Below, piece by piece: positions 40,895-48,709 of a stretch of 64,000 nt of DNA. This DNA is from Clostridia bacterium (GTDB lineage: Bacteria; Bacillota; Clostridia; Oscillospirales; Acutalibacteraceae): assembly GCA_017550625.1 (NCBI GenBank), contig JAFZOL010000011.1, positions 1 to 64,000 of the forward strand. Direction: 5' to 3'. The notes beneath the pieces were generated by a model that saw nothing but the letters and a program-made list of their open reading frames with translations, was not told the origin of the DNA and searched no databases. Both the position numbers and the translations under genes were made by a program. Position 1 is the first letter of the stretch; each line of letters starts with the position of its first letter.

Positions 40895-41700
40895 TGGCGG
40901 ACAAGAAAAAGATCTCTTACGGCCATGAGCTGACCAAGGGCATTCTGAAAGAGAATCCCGTGCTGCGCCTCGTGCTCGGCACCTGCCCCACGCTTGCCAC
41001 CTCCACGAGCGTGGTCAACGGCGTGGGCATGGGCATCGCCGCCACGATCGTGCTCATCTGCTCGAACATCGTGATCTCGGCGCTCCGGAAAGTGATCCCC
41101 TCGAAGGCGCGCATCCCGGCCTATATCGTGGTCATCGCCTCGTTCGTGACGATGGTGCAGATGCTCGTGAAGGCCTTCGTGCCGGCGCTTGACAAATCGC
41201 TCGGCGTGTTCCTGCCCCTGATCGTGGTGAACTGCATCATCCTCGGCCGCGCCGAGGCCTACGCCGGCAAGAACCCGGTGCTCGCCTCCGCCTGCGACGG
41301 CCTCGGCATGGGAATCGGCTTCACGGCAGCCCTGTTCTGCATGGGCACCGTGCGCGAGATCCTCGGCGCAGGGACCTTCCTTTCGGGCATCGACACCATG
41401 ATCGGCTCGTTCGTGGACCTCAAGGGCTTCACGGGCTTCGACTTCACCGCGGGGCTCTCGAACGTCGGCCTCGCGCCGATGACCCTGTTCATCCTGCCCG
41501 CCGGCGGCTTCTTCGTGTTCGGCGTGCTGATGGCATTGGTCAACCGCATCGCCGAGAAGAACGGCCATCAGAAGGCCGTGCTGCAGGGCTGCGAAGGGTG
41601 CCCGCACGCTTCGCTTTGCAAGCTGCGCACCGAAAAGGAGGGCGCGTGCGAAGCGCCCGACAACGCGGAAAACTCCGGAAAGGAGGCGGCGGCACAATGA
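40894..41700 (+). CDS. rnfE: Rnf complex subunit RnfE with cysteine-rich tail
   Basis: 268 residues, ATG sharing one base with the rnfG stop. Membrane subunit of about six helices; LGTCPTLATSTSVVNGVGMG carries a conserved Cys that in RnfA/RnfE lies at a membrane Fe-S site. After the last helix there is an extra ~45-residue cytoplasmic tail with CEGCPHASLC and two further charged stretches ending EAAAQ. Confidence 0.95.
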   Translation: MADKKKISYGHELTKGILKENPVLRLVLGTCPTLATSTSVVNGVGMGIAATIVLICSNIVISALRKVIPSKARIPAYIVVIASFVTMVQMLVKAFVPALDKSLGVFLPLIVVNCIILGRAEAYAGKNPVLASACDGLGMGIGFTAALFCMGTVREILGAGTFLSGIDTMIGSFVDLKGFTGFDFTAGLSNVGLAPMTLFILPAGGFFVFGVLMALVNRIAEKNGHQKAVLQGCEGCPHASLCKLRTEKEGACEAPDNAENSGKEAAAQ

Positions 41701-42314
41701 AATTCTATATCGCGCTGCTCATCATGGGCATTCTGACCCAGAACTTCGTGCTGTCGAAATTCCTCGGCATCTGCCCCTTCCTCGGCGTGTCGAAGAAGCT
41801 CAAAACGGCAGTGGGCATGTCGGCGGCCGTCATCTTCGTGATGCTGCTCGCCACAGCCGTGACCTTCCCGCTCAATTCGCTGTTGGAAGACCTGAATCTC
41901 GGCTATCTGCAGACCATCGTGTTCATCCTCGTGATCGCGGCCCTCGTGCAGATCGTGGAGATCGTGCTCAAAAAGTACGTAAAATCGCTTTATAACGCCC
42001 TCGGCATCTATCTGCCGCTCATCACCACCAACTGCGCGGTGCTCGGCGTGGTGATATTGAACATCGACAACATCACGGGCTACGCTTCGCAGGGCATCTC
42101 CTACGGCTTCGGCCACGCGATGGTCAACTCCTTCGCCGCCGGCGCGGGCTTCATGCTCGCGATGGTCATTTTCGCCGGCGTGCGCAGCAAGATCGAGACC
42201 GCCGACGTGCCGAAGGGCCTGCAGGGGCTGCCGATCACGCTGATCGCCGCCTCGATCGTGTCGCTGAGCTTTCTGGGCTTCGCGGGCCTCGTTGAAGGCC
42301 TCGGCCTGCTGTAA
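41697..42314 (+). CDS. rnfA: Rnf complex subunit RnfA
   Basis: 205 residues from ATG 41697 (AAAGGAGG upstream; overlaps rnfE by 4 bp). Six-helix membrane subunit homologous to RnfE with inverted topology. Conserved Cys motifs FLGICPFLGVSKK and TTNCAVLGVVI. Confidence 0.96.
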   Translation: MKFYIALLIMGILTQNFVLSKFLGICPFLGVSKKLKTAVGMSAAVIFVMLLATAVTFPLNSLLEDLNLGYLQTIVFILVIAALVQIVEIVLKKYVKSLYNALGIYLPLITTNCAVLGVVILNIDNITGYASQGISYGFGHAMVNSFAAGAGFMLAMVIFAGVRSKIETADVPKGLQGLPITLIAASIVSLSFLGFAGLVEGLGLL

Positions 42315-42326
42315 GGAGGTGCCGTG

Positions 42327-43127
42327 ATGGAAATTCTTTATGCCGTTTTGCTTGTGGCAGGCATCGGCCTGCTGGCGGGGCTTTTGCTCGCGGTGCTTTC
42401 GAAGATCATGGCGGTGCCGGTGGACGAGACCGCGGCCGCCGTAGAAGAAATATTGCCCGGCGCGAACTGCGGCGCCTGCGGCTTTTCGGGCTGCTCGGGC
42501 TACGCTTCTGCCCTCAGCAAGGGCGACACCAAGGATACGGGGCTCTGCGGCCCCGGCGGGAACGACGTAAGCCAAAAGATCGCCGCGATCCTCGGCGTGG
42601 AAGCCGGAAACGTGGAGCCCATGACCGCCGTTGTGTTCTGCCGCGGGCAGACCGACAAGGCGATCCGCAAAATGCATTACGAGGGCGTGCCCTCGTGCAA
42701 GCTCGCGAGCCAGCTTTTCGGCGGCGAGAAGGAGTGCATCTACGGGTGCGTGGGCCTCGGCGACTGCGCCAGAGCCTGCCCCTATAACGCGATCATGCTG
42801 TGCGAGGGCGTGGCGGTGGTGAACCCGTCGCTGTGCCGCGCGTGCAAGATGTGCGTGAACACCTGCCCGAAGGGCATCATCGGCCTCGTGCCGAAATCGC
42901 AGCAGTCCGCCGCCGTGCTGTGCAAAAACCACGACAAGGGGGCGCTCACGCGCAAGGAATGCGCGGCCGGGTGCATCGGCTGCACGAAGTGCGTGAAGAC
43001 CTGCCCGGCAGAAGCGATCACGATGGACCGCAACGCTGCCGTTGTGGACCCGAAGAAGTGCACCGCCTGCGGCGCCTGCCACGAAGCCTGCCCCACCGGC
43101 GCGATCAGGTTGCTGACGGTGAAATAA
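42327..43127 (+). CDS. rnfB: Rnf complex subunit RnfB (polyferredoxin)
   Basis: 266 residues from ATG 42327 (GGAGG 7 nt away; the adjacent GTG 42324 is too close). One N-terminal TM helix, then a [4Fe-4S] domain NCGACGFSGCSGYA with a later Cys, and four ferredoxin-type segments: GCVGLGDCARACP, CRACKMCVNTCP, CIGCTKCVKTCP and CTACGACHEACP. It accepts electrons from reduced ferredoxin. Last gene of the rnf operon. Confidence 0.96.
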   Translation: MEILYAVLLVAGIGLLAGLLLAVLSKIMAVPVDETAAAVEEILPGANCGACGFSGCSGYASALSKGDTKDTGLCGPGGNDVSQKIAAILGVEAGNVEPMTAVVFCRGQTDKAIRKMHYEGVPSCKLASQLFGGEKECIYGCVGLGDCARACPYNAIMLCEGVAVVNPSLCRACKMCVNTCPKGIIGLVPKSQQSAAVLCKNHDKGALTRKECAAGCIGCTKCVKTCPAEAITMDRNAAVVDPKKCTACGACHEACPTGAIRLLTVK

Positions 43128-43163
43128 GGCTCGTTTTTACGCTGAGGCAAATGCTTTGCGTAT
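43128..43163. other. Region after rnfB without clear terminator
   Basis: Only a weak GCAAA-TGC-TTTGC hairpin (about 43147-43159) without a T-run is seen. Confidence 0.4.
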
Positions 43164-43345
43164 GATGTGAGATGTGGGATGTGAGATGTGAGATGAAGGA
43201 AGGGGCGCGGGTGTCCGGTGGACACCTCTGCGAAGCAGAAGCGCCGACCGAGCCGGCAGGCGAGACCATTCGCCCTTACCCATCATATAATGCGGCGCAG
43301 CCGCCACCGACATCCAACATCCAACATCTGACATCCAACATCTTA
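43164..43345. repeat. Mosaic intergenic repeat cluster D
   Basis: Between rnfB and uxaC. 7-bp GATGTGA x5 (43164-43198); hairpins GGTGTCC-GGT-GGACACC (43210-43226) and TCTGC-GAA-GCAGA (43227-43239); the 59-bp core (43236-43294), 57/59 identical to cluster B at 27333-27391; 7-bp CATCCAA/CATCTGA x5 (43311-43345). A further small hairpin GCGGC-TTT-GCCGC is near 43361-43373. Confidence 0.85.
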
Positions 43346-43396
43346 TTCCCTCTTCCCTTCGCGGCTTTGCCGCGCTGCCCAAAGGAGGCCCATTCC

Positions 43397-44800
43397 ATGA
43401 AACCTTTCATGTCCGACGACTTTTTGCTGTCCACGCCCACGGCGAAGGCGCTGTTTGAGGCGTGCAGGAACGAACCGATCTTCGACTGGCACTGCCACCT
43501 CTCCCCGAAGGAGATCTGGGAGAACGAGCCCGCGAAGGACTTAACGCAGCTCTGGCTCGGCGGCGACCATTATAAGTGGCGCGCCGAACGCAGCTGCGGC
43601 GTGCCGGAAGAACTCATCACCGGCGACGCCCCGGCGAAAGACAAGTTTTTCGCGTGGGCGGGGTGCATGCCGAAGCTCATCGGCAATCCGCTTTATCACT
43701 GGACGCACCTCGAGTTGCAGAGGTATTTCGGCATCACGACGCCCCTTTCGGAGAAGACCGCCGGAGAGATCTGGGAGAAGGCCAACGCGATCATCGCCGC
43801 CGACGGCTTTTCGCCGCGCAGCCTCATCGAGCGCTCGAACGTGCGGTGCGTGTGCACGACCGACGACCCAGCGGATTCGCTCGAATACCACGAGAAGCTC
43901 CGCGACGAGGGCAAGTTCAGGGTCAAGGTGCTGCCGGCGTTTCGCCCCGACAAGGCGCTGGCGATCGAGGCCCCGGCGTTTCTGCCGTGGCTCGGCGCGC
44001 TCCAAAAAGCCGTGGGCAGAAAGATCGACAGCTTTGAGGCGCTCAAGGCGGCGCTCTTTGAGCGCGTGGAGCGGTTCGCGTCGCTCGGCTGCCGCGCCAC
44101 CGACCACGCCCTGAACCCCGTGCCTTTCCGCAAGGCATCGCCCGAAGAGCTGGAGCATATCTTTGAAAAGGCGGCGGCGGGAGAGCCCGTGGCGCCCGAA
44201 GAGGCCGAAAGCTACCGCACCGCTCTGCTGACGGCCCTTGCCGGCGAATACGCGCGCCGCGGCTGGGTGATGGAGCTGCACATCGGGCCGATCCGCAACA
44301 ACAACTCCGCGGCGTTCAAAAAGATCGGCCCCGACGCGGGCTTCGACTCGATCGACGACAACCCCGTGGCGGCGAAGCTCTCGGCCCTGCTCGACGCGAT
44401 GGCGAGCGGCGAAGGCCTGCCGAAGACCGTGCTGTTCTGTCTCAACCCCAAGGATAACTACGTGCTCGGCTCCATGCTCGGCAACTTCCAGACAGACGAA
44501 GCGTTCGGCAAGCTGCAGTTCGGCTCCGGCTGGTGGTTCAACGACAACATTTCGGGCATGCGCGCCCAGATGGACGCTTTGGCGAACCTCGGGGCGCTGG
44601 CGACGTTCGTGGGCATGGTGACGGACTCCCGCTCGTTCCTCTCCTACCCCCGGCACGAATATTTCCGCCGGATCTTATGCGAATACATCGGCAATCTCGT
44701 GGAAAACGGCGAATACCCCGCCGACCTCGAAACGCTTTCGGGCGTGGTGAGGGACATTTCGTTCGGGAACGCCGCAAGGTATTTCGGGCTCGAGAAGTGA
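43397..44800 (+). CDS. uxaC: Glucuronate/galacturonate isomerase
   Basis: 467 residues from ATG 43397 (GGAGG 8 nt upstream). Cytoplasmic enzyme turning D-glucuronate into D-fructuronate (and galacturonate into tagaturonate), the entry to hexuronate use. Signatures: FDWHCHLSPKEIWENEP (metal His residues), LWLGGDHYKWR, CTTDDPADSLEYH, ELHIGPIRNNN, GSGWWFNDNISGM, MVTDSRSFLSYPRHEYFRR. Length normal. No other uronate genes adjoin it, so it may be a lone gene; no clear promoter was found in the repeat-rich upstream region. Confidence 0.96.
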   Translation: MKPFMSDDFLLSTPTAKALFEACRNEPIFDWHCHLSPKEIWENEPAKDLTQLWLGGDHYKWRAERSCGVPEELITGDAPAKDKFFAWAGCMPKLIGNPLYHWTHLELQRYFGITTPLSEKTAGEIWEKANAIIAADGFSPRSLIERSNVRCVCTTDDPADSLEYHEKLRDEGKFRVKVLPAFRPDKALAIEAPAFLPWLGALQKAVGRKIDSFEALKAALFERVERFASLGCRATDHALNPVPFRKASPEELEHIFEKAAAGEPVAPEEAESYRTALLTALAGEYARRGWVMELHIGPIRNNNSAAFKKIGPDAGFDSIDDNPVAAKLSALLDAMASGEGLPKTVLFCLNPKDNYVLGSMLGNFQTDEAFGKLQFGSGWWFNDNISGMRAQMDALANLGALATFVGMVTDSRSFLSYPRHEYFRRILCEYIGNLVENGEYPADLETLSGVVRDISFGNAARYFGLEK

Positions 44801-44863
44801 TATTTCAGCAGCGTTAAAGCCCCGCGCGCTATGCTGCGGGCAGTAGAGCTTAAGGAGGATCGC

Positions 44864-45280
44864 ATGAACATTCTGCACTTTATCATGCCGAAAGCCGAGG
44901 TCGCGTTTCTGAACGCCGATTCCACCGTGCGTCAGGGGCTCGAGAAGATGCTCTTCCACGGCCACGCCGCCATCCCCGTGGTCGACAGCGAGGGCAAATA
45001 CGAGGGCACCGTGACCGAAGGCAACTTTCTGCGCGCCCTGTATAACGACCGCGAGCCCGACCTCAAACGGCTTGAAAACATCGAACTGCGCTCCATCATC
45101 CGGCGCGACTACAAGGCGATCTCGGCAAACGCCGACATCAACGAGATCCTCTCGAACGCCATCAACCAGAATTTCGTACCCGTGGTGGACGACCGCGGCA
45201 TGTTCATCGGGATCATCACCCGCAAATCCATCATCCGCTACCTCGCCACAGTGAAAACCGAGCTCGGGGAGCAGGCATAA
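44864..45280 (+). CDS. CBS-domain pair protein
   Basis: 138 residues from ATG 44864 (TAAGGAGG upstream). Two CBS motifs fill the protein: HAAIPVVDSEGKYEGTVTEG (about 33-52) and NFVPVVDDRGMFIGIITRKS (about 102-121). Such stand-alone CBS proteins usually sense adenosine nucleotides. 63 bp after uxaC, same strand, so it may be cotranscribed. Confidence 0.88.
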   Translation: MNILHFIMPKAEVAFLNADSTVRQGLEKMLFHGHAAIPVVDSEGKYEGTVTEGNFLRALYNDREPDLKRLENIELRSIIRRDYKAISANADINEILSNAINQNFVPVVDDRGMFIGIITRKSIIRYLATVKTELGEQA

Positions 45281-45295
45281 GAAGCAAATAAACGC

Positions 45296-45327
45296 AAAAA
45301 AAAGAGACCCGCGGGTCTCTTTTTTTT
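45296..45327. terminator. Bidirectional terminator between convergent genes
   Basis: Perfect AAAAGAGACCCGCGGGTCTCTTTT palindrome with A-run left and T-run right, serving both the CBS gene (plus) and the ASCH gene (minus). Confidence 0.92.
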
Positions 45328-45331
45328 GTCG

Positions 45332-45898
45332 TTACAGAAGCGCAAAGCGGATGCCGACCGCGCCCCATTTTCGTTCCTGCTCGGGCGTGTAATACCGGTA
45401 CATATCCGCCGGGGAGGCGGTTTCGAGCTCGTCGGGGGCGTAGCCGCAGTCTTCAAGCGGCAGCGCGCGGTAGAGTGCGTCAAAATCAGGGAAAACGCTC
45501 AGCTCCTCCACCCGGACGTACAGCACCTCGGTGTCGTCGTCGGCGCGGACGAAGCGGATCACGTCGCCCTGCCTGAGGCGTCTGCGTTTTTCGTCCCAGA
45601 GGCGCAGCTCCACGCATTTTTGTCCGTCTTCGATGAGCCTAAAGGGCTCCGGCGCGAGCGTCATGCGGCGGCAGGGACTTGACATCCACAGCTCCGGCGT
45701 TTCGATCTCGTTCACAGCGGCGATCTGGTCGGCGAAGAAGAGCCAGTTGTCGATCGCGAGGGCGGGCAGGGCTTTGCCGAATTCATGTTCGCAGTAGTCG
45801 GCGCTGTGGAATTCGCATTCCCCGTCGAACGTCTCGCCGAACAAGGTGTCGATGCGCACGGTTTTGCCGTCGAAAGAGGGAAGGAGCTTGGCGTTCAT
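45332..45898 (-). CDS. ASCH-domain protein
   Basis: 188 residues from ATG 45898, sharing a base with the previous stop (TAATG), so translation is likely coupled. The C-terminal ~120 residues look like an ASCH (PUA-like, RNA-binding) domain: EPFRLIEDGQKCVELRLWDE, LRQGDVIRFVR, ELSVFPDFDALYRALPLED, and MYRYYTPEQERKWGAVGIRF. The N-terminal ~65 residues are a small separate domain not recognised. Substrate RNA unknown. Confidence 0.75.
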   Translation of the reverse strand: MNAKLLPSFDGKTVRIDTLFGETFDGECEFHSADYCEHEFGKALPALAIDNWLFFADQIAAVNEIETPELWMSSPCRRMTLAPEPFRLIEDGQKCVELRLWDEKRRRLRQGDVIRFVRADDDTEVLYVRVEELSVFPDFDALYRALPLEDCGYAPDELETASPADMYRYYTPEQERKWGAVGIRFALL

Positions 45899-47220
45899 TA
45901 TTTCGATTTCGCCACGAGCTGATAGTATTTCGCGTTGGCGGGGTCCATGTTGTCGGCGACCGAGAGGACGATCGTGCCGTCGTTGAGGGCCTGCAGGTTC
46001 GCGATCAGGGCGAAGGGCTCGTCGGTGTAGCTGACCATTTCGCCGGTGGTCAGATTCAGGAACGCGCACGACGACTTTTTGGCGGGGTCGAGGCCGCGCA
46101 GCACGGCATACTGGCCGTTTTCGCTGATGGCGAAGAGATCGGCGGTGACGCCGCCCTCGGCCACGCGCGTGAGGTCGATGACCTTGCGCTCGTTGGTGAT
46201 CACGTTGATGACTTCGCCGCTCGTCTTGTTGAAGATCCAGTCGCGGTCAACGATATAGTCCTTGTCGATATCGCCGGCGAACGGGCGCAGCGTTTCTTCG
46301 ACGCCGGTGGCCCCGCGCTTGACGTTGAGGGTGAAGCCGCCCTCGGCGCGGCGCAGGAAGAAGATATCGCCGCCGTCGCGCCACAGGCGCAGCGAATAGA
46401 CGTCGGTGACCTCGCGGCCGTTGTCGGTGTTGGTGCCGGTGCCGCCGGAGGTGAAGATATCCACCTTGCCGACGCGCTCGTACATCTCGTAATAACGGGA
46501 CGAGAAGAACAGCACCGTGCGCCCCTCGGCCTGCTCTTCGGCCAGGATGTCGTCGGTGAACATCTTGTAGTCGGTGCGCATGCGGGCGTTGGTGTCGACG
46601 GTGCGCTGGTCCTCGGAGAGGTAATACTTCGCGCTCGTCTTGTCGGGCGAAAGGATATAGTTTTCACTGTACACCTTGCGCTCCTGATACATGCGCGAAG
46701 CGTCCACGTCCACGGTCAGCAACAGGCTGCCCTCGGCCGCGCCGGACTGCGGGAACAGGTCGGACACCTTGAAGAAGGCGTATTCATAGAGATACGCGCC
46801 CTCGTAGAGATTGTTGGTGTAGAGCCCCACGCCGAAGGTATGGCCGTCGCGCTCGAGATAGTGGACGTCGGCGGTCAGGTTCTGCGACGAGCAGGTCACC
46901 GTGACCGGGGCGTGCATGGTCTCGTCCGCCGGGGTCAGCACGCCGTTTTCGGCTTCGTAAAAGGTCACGGCGCCGGTGTTGCGGTTGAGGGTGTAGAACA
47001 CGTTCTCAAACTCGGTGCGCATCAGGGGCAGCCGGATCTCGGCGTATTGGGTATACTCGTCCACATAACTGGTGTGCGTGGCCTGATTGCCCTCGATGGG
47101 CTTGGCTTCGGTCGGCTCTTCGACGCGGTTCTTGATGTCGAGCACGCCGAGCGTTGCGAACACACCGCCCGCGACCAAAAGGATCAGCAGCAGCGCCAGA
47201 ACGATTTGCAGCTTTTTCAT
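45898..47220 (-). CDS. Membrane-anchored protein of unknown function
   Basis: 440 residues. N-terminal TM or signal anchor (about 4-26: LQIVLALLLILLVAGGVFATLGV), then an extracytoplasmic, beta-rich region with short repeated strand patterns (VLFFSSRYYEMYERVGKVDI, FAISENGQYAVLRGLDP, LNLTTGEMVSY) reminiscent of a beta-propeller. No catalytic motif recognised. 13 bp downstream of alr and coupled to the ASCH gene. AAGGAGG lies before the ATG. Confidence 0.65.
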   Translation of the reverse strand: MKKLQIVLALLLILLVAGGVFATLGVLDIKNRVEEPTEAKPIEGNQATHTSYVDEYTQYAEIRLPLMRTEFENVFYTLNRNTGAVTFYEAENGVLTPADETMHAPVTVTCSSQNLTADVHYLERDGHTFGVGLYTNNLYEGAYLYEYAFFKVSDLFPQSGAAEGSLLLTVDVDASRMYQERKVYSENYILSPDKTSAKYYLSEDQRTVDTNARMRTDYKMFTDDILAEEQAEGRTVLFFSSRYYEMYERVGKVDIFTSGGTGTNTDNGREVTDVYSLRLWRDGGDIFFLRRAEGGFTLNVKRGATGVEETLRPFAGDIDKDYIVDRDWIFNKTSGEVINVITNERKVIDLTRVAEGGVTADLFAISENGQYAVLRGLDPAKKSSCAFLNLTTGEMVSYTDEPFALIANLQALNDGTIVLSVADNMDPANAKYYQLVAKSK

Positions 47221-47233
47221 GTGGGGGTCCTCC

Positions 47234-48415
47234 TTAAAGCATATAATCGGTGGTTCCGATCATTTCGTCGTTTTTGATATACACGCGGGGCACGCGGCGC
47301 GACAGACCGCAGGTGACCTCGTAGTTGATGAGCCCCGCCTTTTCGGCGAGCTCGTCGGCCGTGATGCGCGCGTTCCCGTCGCGGCCGAACACGGTGACGG
47401 TGTCACCCTCGCGCACGCCCGAAAGGCCCGTCACGTCCAGCATGCACTGGTCCATGCACACGTTGCCGCGCACCGGCACGCGCGCACCGCCCACGATCAT
47501 GTCGGCCTTGTTTGACAACAGGCGCGGATAGCCGTCGGCATAGCCGATGGGCACGGTGGCGAGGGTCTCGTTTTCGCGCGTTTCGTAGGTGCGCGAATAG
47601 CTGACGGGCGTGCCGCCGGGCAGCGTTTTCACCATCGAGACCACGGTTTTGAGCTCCATCACGGGCAGAAGCCGGATGCGCCGCGACACGGCGGCCGAGG
47701 GGTACATCCCGTAAAGGATCACGCCGGCGCGCACCATGTCGAGGTTCATTTCGGGATAGTCGAGGATCGCGGCGGAGTTGGCGCAGTGCCTGAGGCGGAA
47801 TTTGATCCCGCGCTCCTCGAGCCGGCCGATCACGTTCAGGAACAGGTCGTATTGGATGCGGGTGAACACCTCGCCGTCGGCGCAGTCCGCCGACGAGAAA
47901 TGGGTGAAGATGCCCTCGGGCTCGAGCCCCGGCAGGCGGCAGACCCGCTCGATCTCGTCCACCACCGGGTAATCCTCGACGCTGTCGTGGAACAAAAAGC
48001 CGATGCGGCTCATGCCGGTGTCTATCTTTATATGCGCGTTCACTTTAATCCCGCTGAAAGCGGCGGCCGACGAGAGCTTTTCGGCGTAATCGGCGGAAAA
48101 CACCGCCTGCGAGATGTCGTTGTACACGAGCTCTTCGGCCTTGTCGGGCGGGGTGTAGCCGAGGATCAGCACGGGGGCGGAGATGCCGACGCGCCTCAAT
48201 TGCAGCGCCTCGGCGAGGTTCGACACCGCGAACCAGTCCGCCCCCGCCGAAGCCATTTCGGCGGTGGTATATTCATAGCCGTGGCCGTAGCAGTCCGCCT
48301 TGACGACGGCGCAGAGCTTCACGCCCGGCTTTATGATGCTTTTGATCTGCTGGATGTTGCTGCTGACCGCGTCGAGGCTGATCTCAGCCCACGTGCGGCG
48401 TAAGAATTCGTTCAT
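47234..48415 (-). CDS. alr: Alanine racemase
   Basis: 393 residues. PLP enzyme making D-alanine for peptidoglycan. PLP lysine in AVVKADCYGHG (about 37-47), second catalytic Tyr in GTPVSYSRTY, and the signatures HIKIDTGMSRIGF, ANSAAILDYPEMNLDMVRAG, VPIGYADGYPR and VCMDQCMLDVT. Full length. First of alr, unknown membrane gene and ASCH gene. The Shine-Dalgarno is weak (GGTGATC). Upstream is repeat cluster E with an AT-rich island (48500-48600) that probably holds the promoter. Confidence 0.96.
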   Translation of the reverse strand: MNEFLRRTWAEISLDAVSSNIQQIKSIIKPGVKLCAVVKADCYGHGYEYTTAEMASAGADWFAVSNLAEALQLRRVGISAPVLILGYTPPDKAEELVYNDISQAVFSADYAEKLSSAAAFSGIKVNAHIKIDTGMSRIGFLFHDSVEDYPVVDEIERVCRLPGLEPEGIFTHFSSADCADGEVFTRIQYDLFLNVIGRLEERGIKFRLRHCANSAAILDYPEMNLDMVRAGVILYGMYPSAAVSRRIRLLPVMELKTVVSMVKTLPGGTPVSYSRTYETRENETLATVPIGYADGYPRLLSNKADMIVGGARVPVRGNVCMDQCMLDVTGLSGVREGDTVTVFGRDGNARITADELAEKAGLINYEVTCGLSRRVPRVYIKNDEMIGTTDYML

Positions 48416-48451
48416 AGGATCACCAGGAGCGGCGCGGAGCGCTGCGCGAAA

Positions 48452-48707
48452 GGGGCCGGAGGCCAGAGGCCAGGGGCCAGGGAAAAGGTTGTTTCGTCAC
48501 CGAAACCCGTTCCCAAAACGATCGTCATAGTTTATTCAACAACTATTTGTAATTCCCTACTTGTAAAACTATTGCTTTTTTAATTCACAAAAAACTGAAT
48601 AATAACCAATCCTCGGCCTCTGGTCTCCGGCCCCCGGCCCCTGGCCTCTGGCCCCTGGCCTCTGGCCTCTGGTCTCTGGCCTCTGGCCCCTGGCCTCCGG
48701 CCTCTGC
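48452..48707. repeat. Mosaic intergenic repeat cluster E
   Basis: Two blocks of the 7-bp family flank an AT-rich island upstream of alr: GGCCGGA/GGCCAGA/GGCCAGG (48454-48482) and a long run of about 13 units CCTCTGG, CCCCTGG, TCTCTGG, CCTCCGG (48612-48707) that ends at the stop of the glycosyltransferase gene. The island 48500-48600 contains TTACAA...TATGAC with 17-bp spacing on the minus strand, a weak promoter candidate for alr. Confidence 0.85.
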
Positions 48708-48709
48708 TG

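Noticed and set aside
43236..43294. Short shared peptide MGKGEWSRLPARSALL read on the minus strand in clusters B and D
   Set aside because: The similarity follows from the identical 59-bp DNA core; no start signal and frames break outside the core.
43397..44800. uxaC as part of a hexuronate operon with the GPH symporter
   Set aside because: The two genes are 29 kb apart, on opposite strands, with no other uronate genes nearby.
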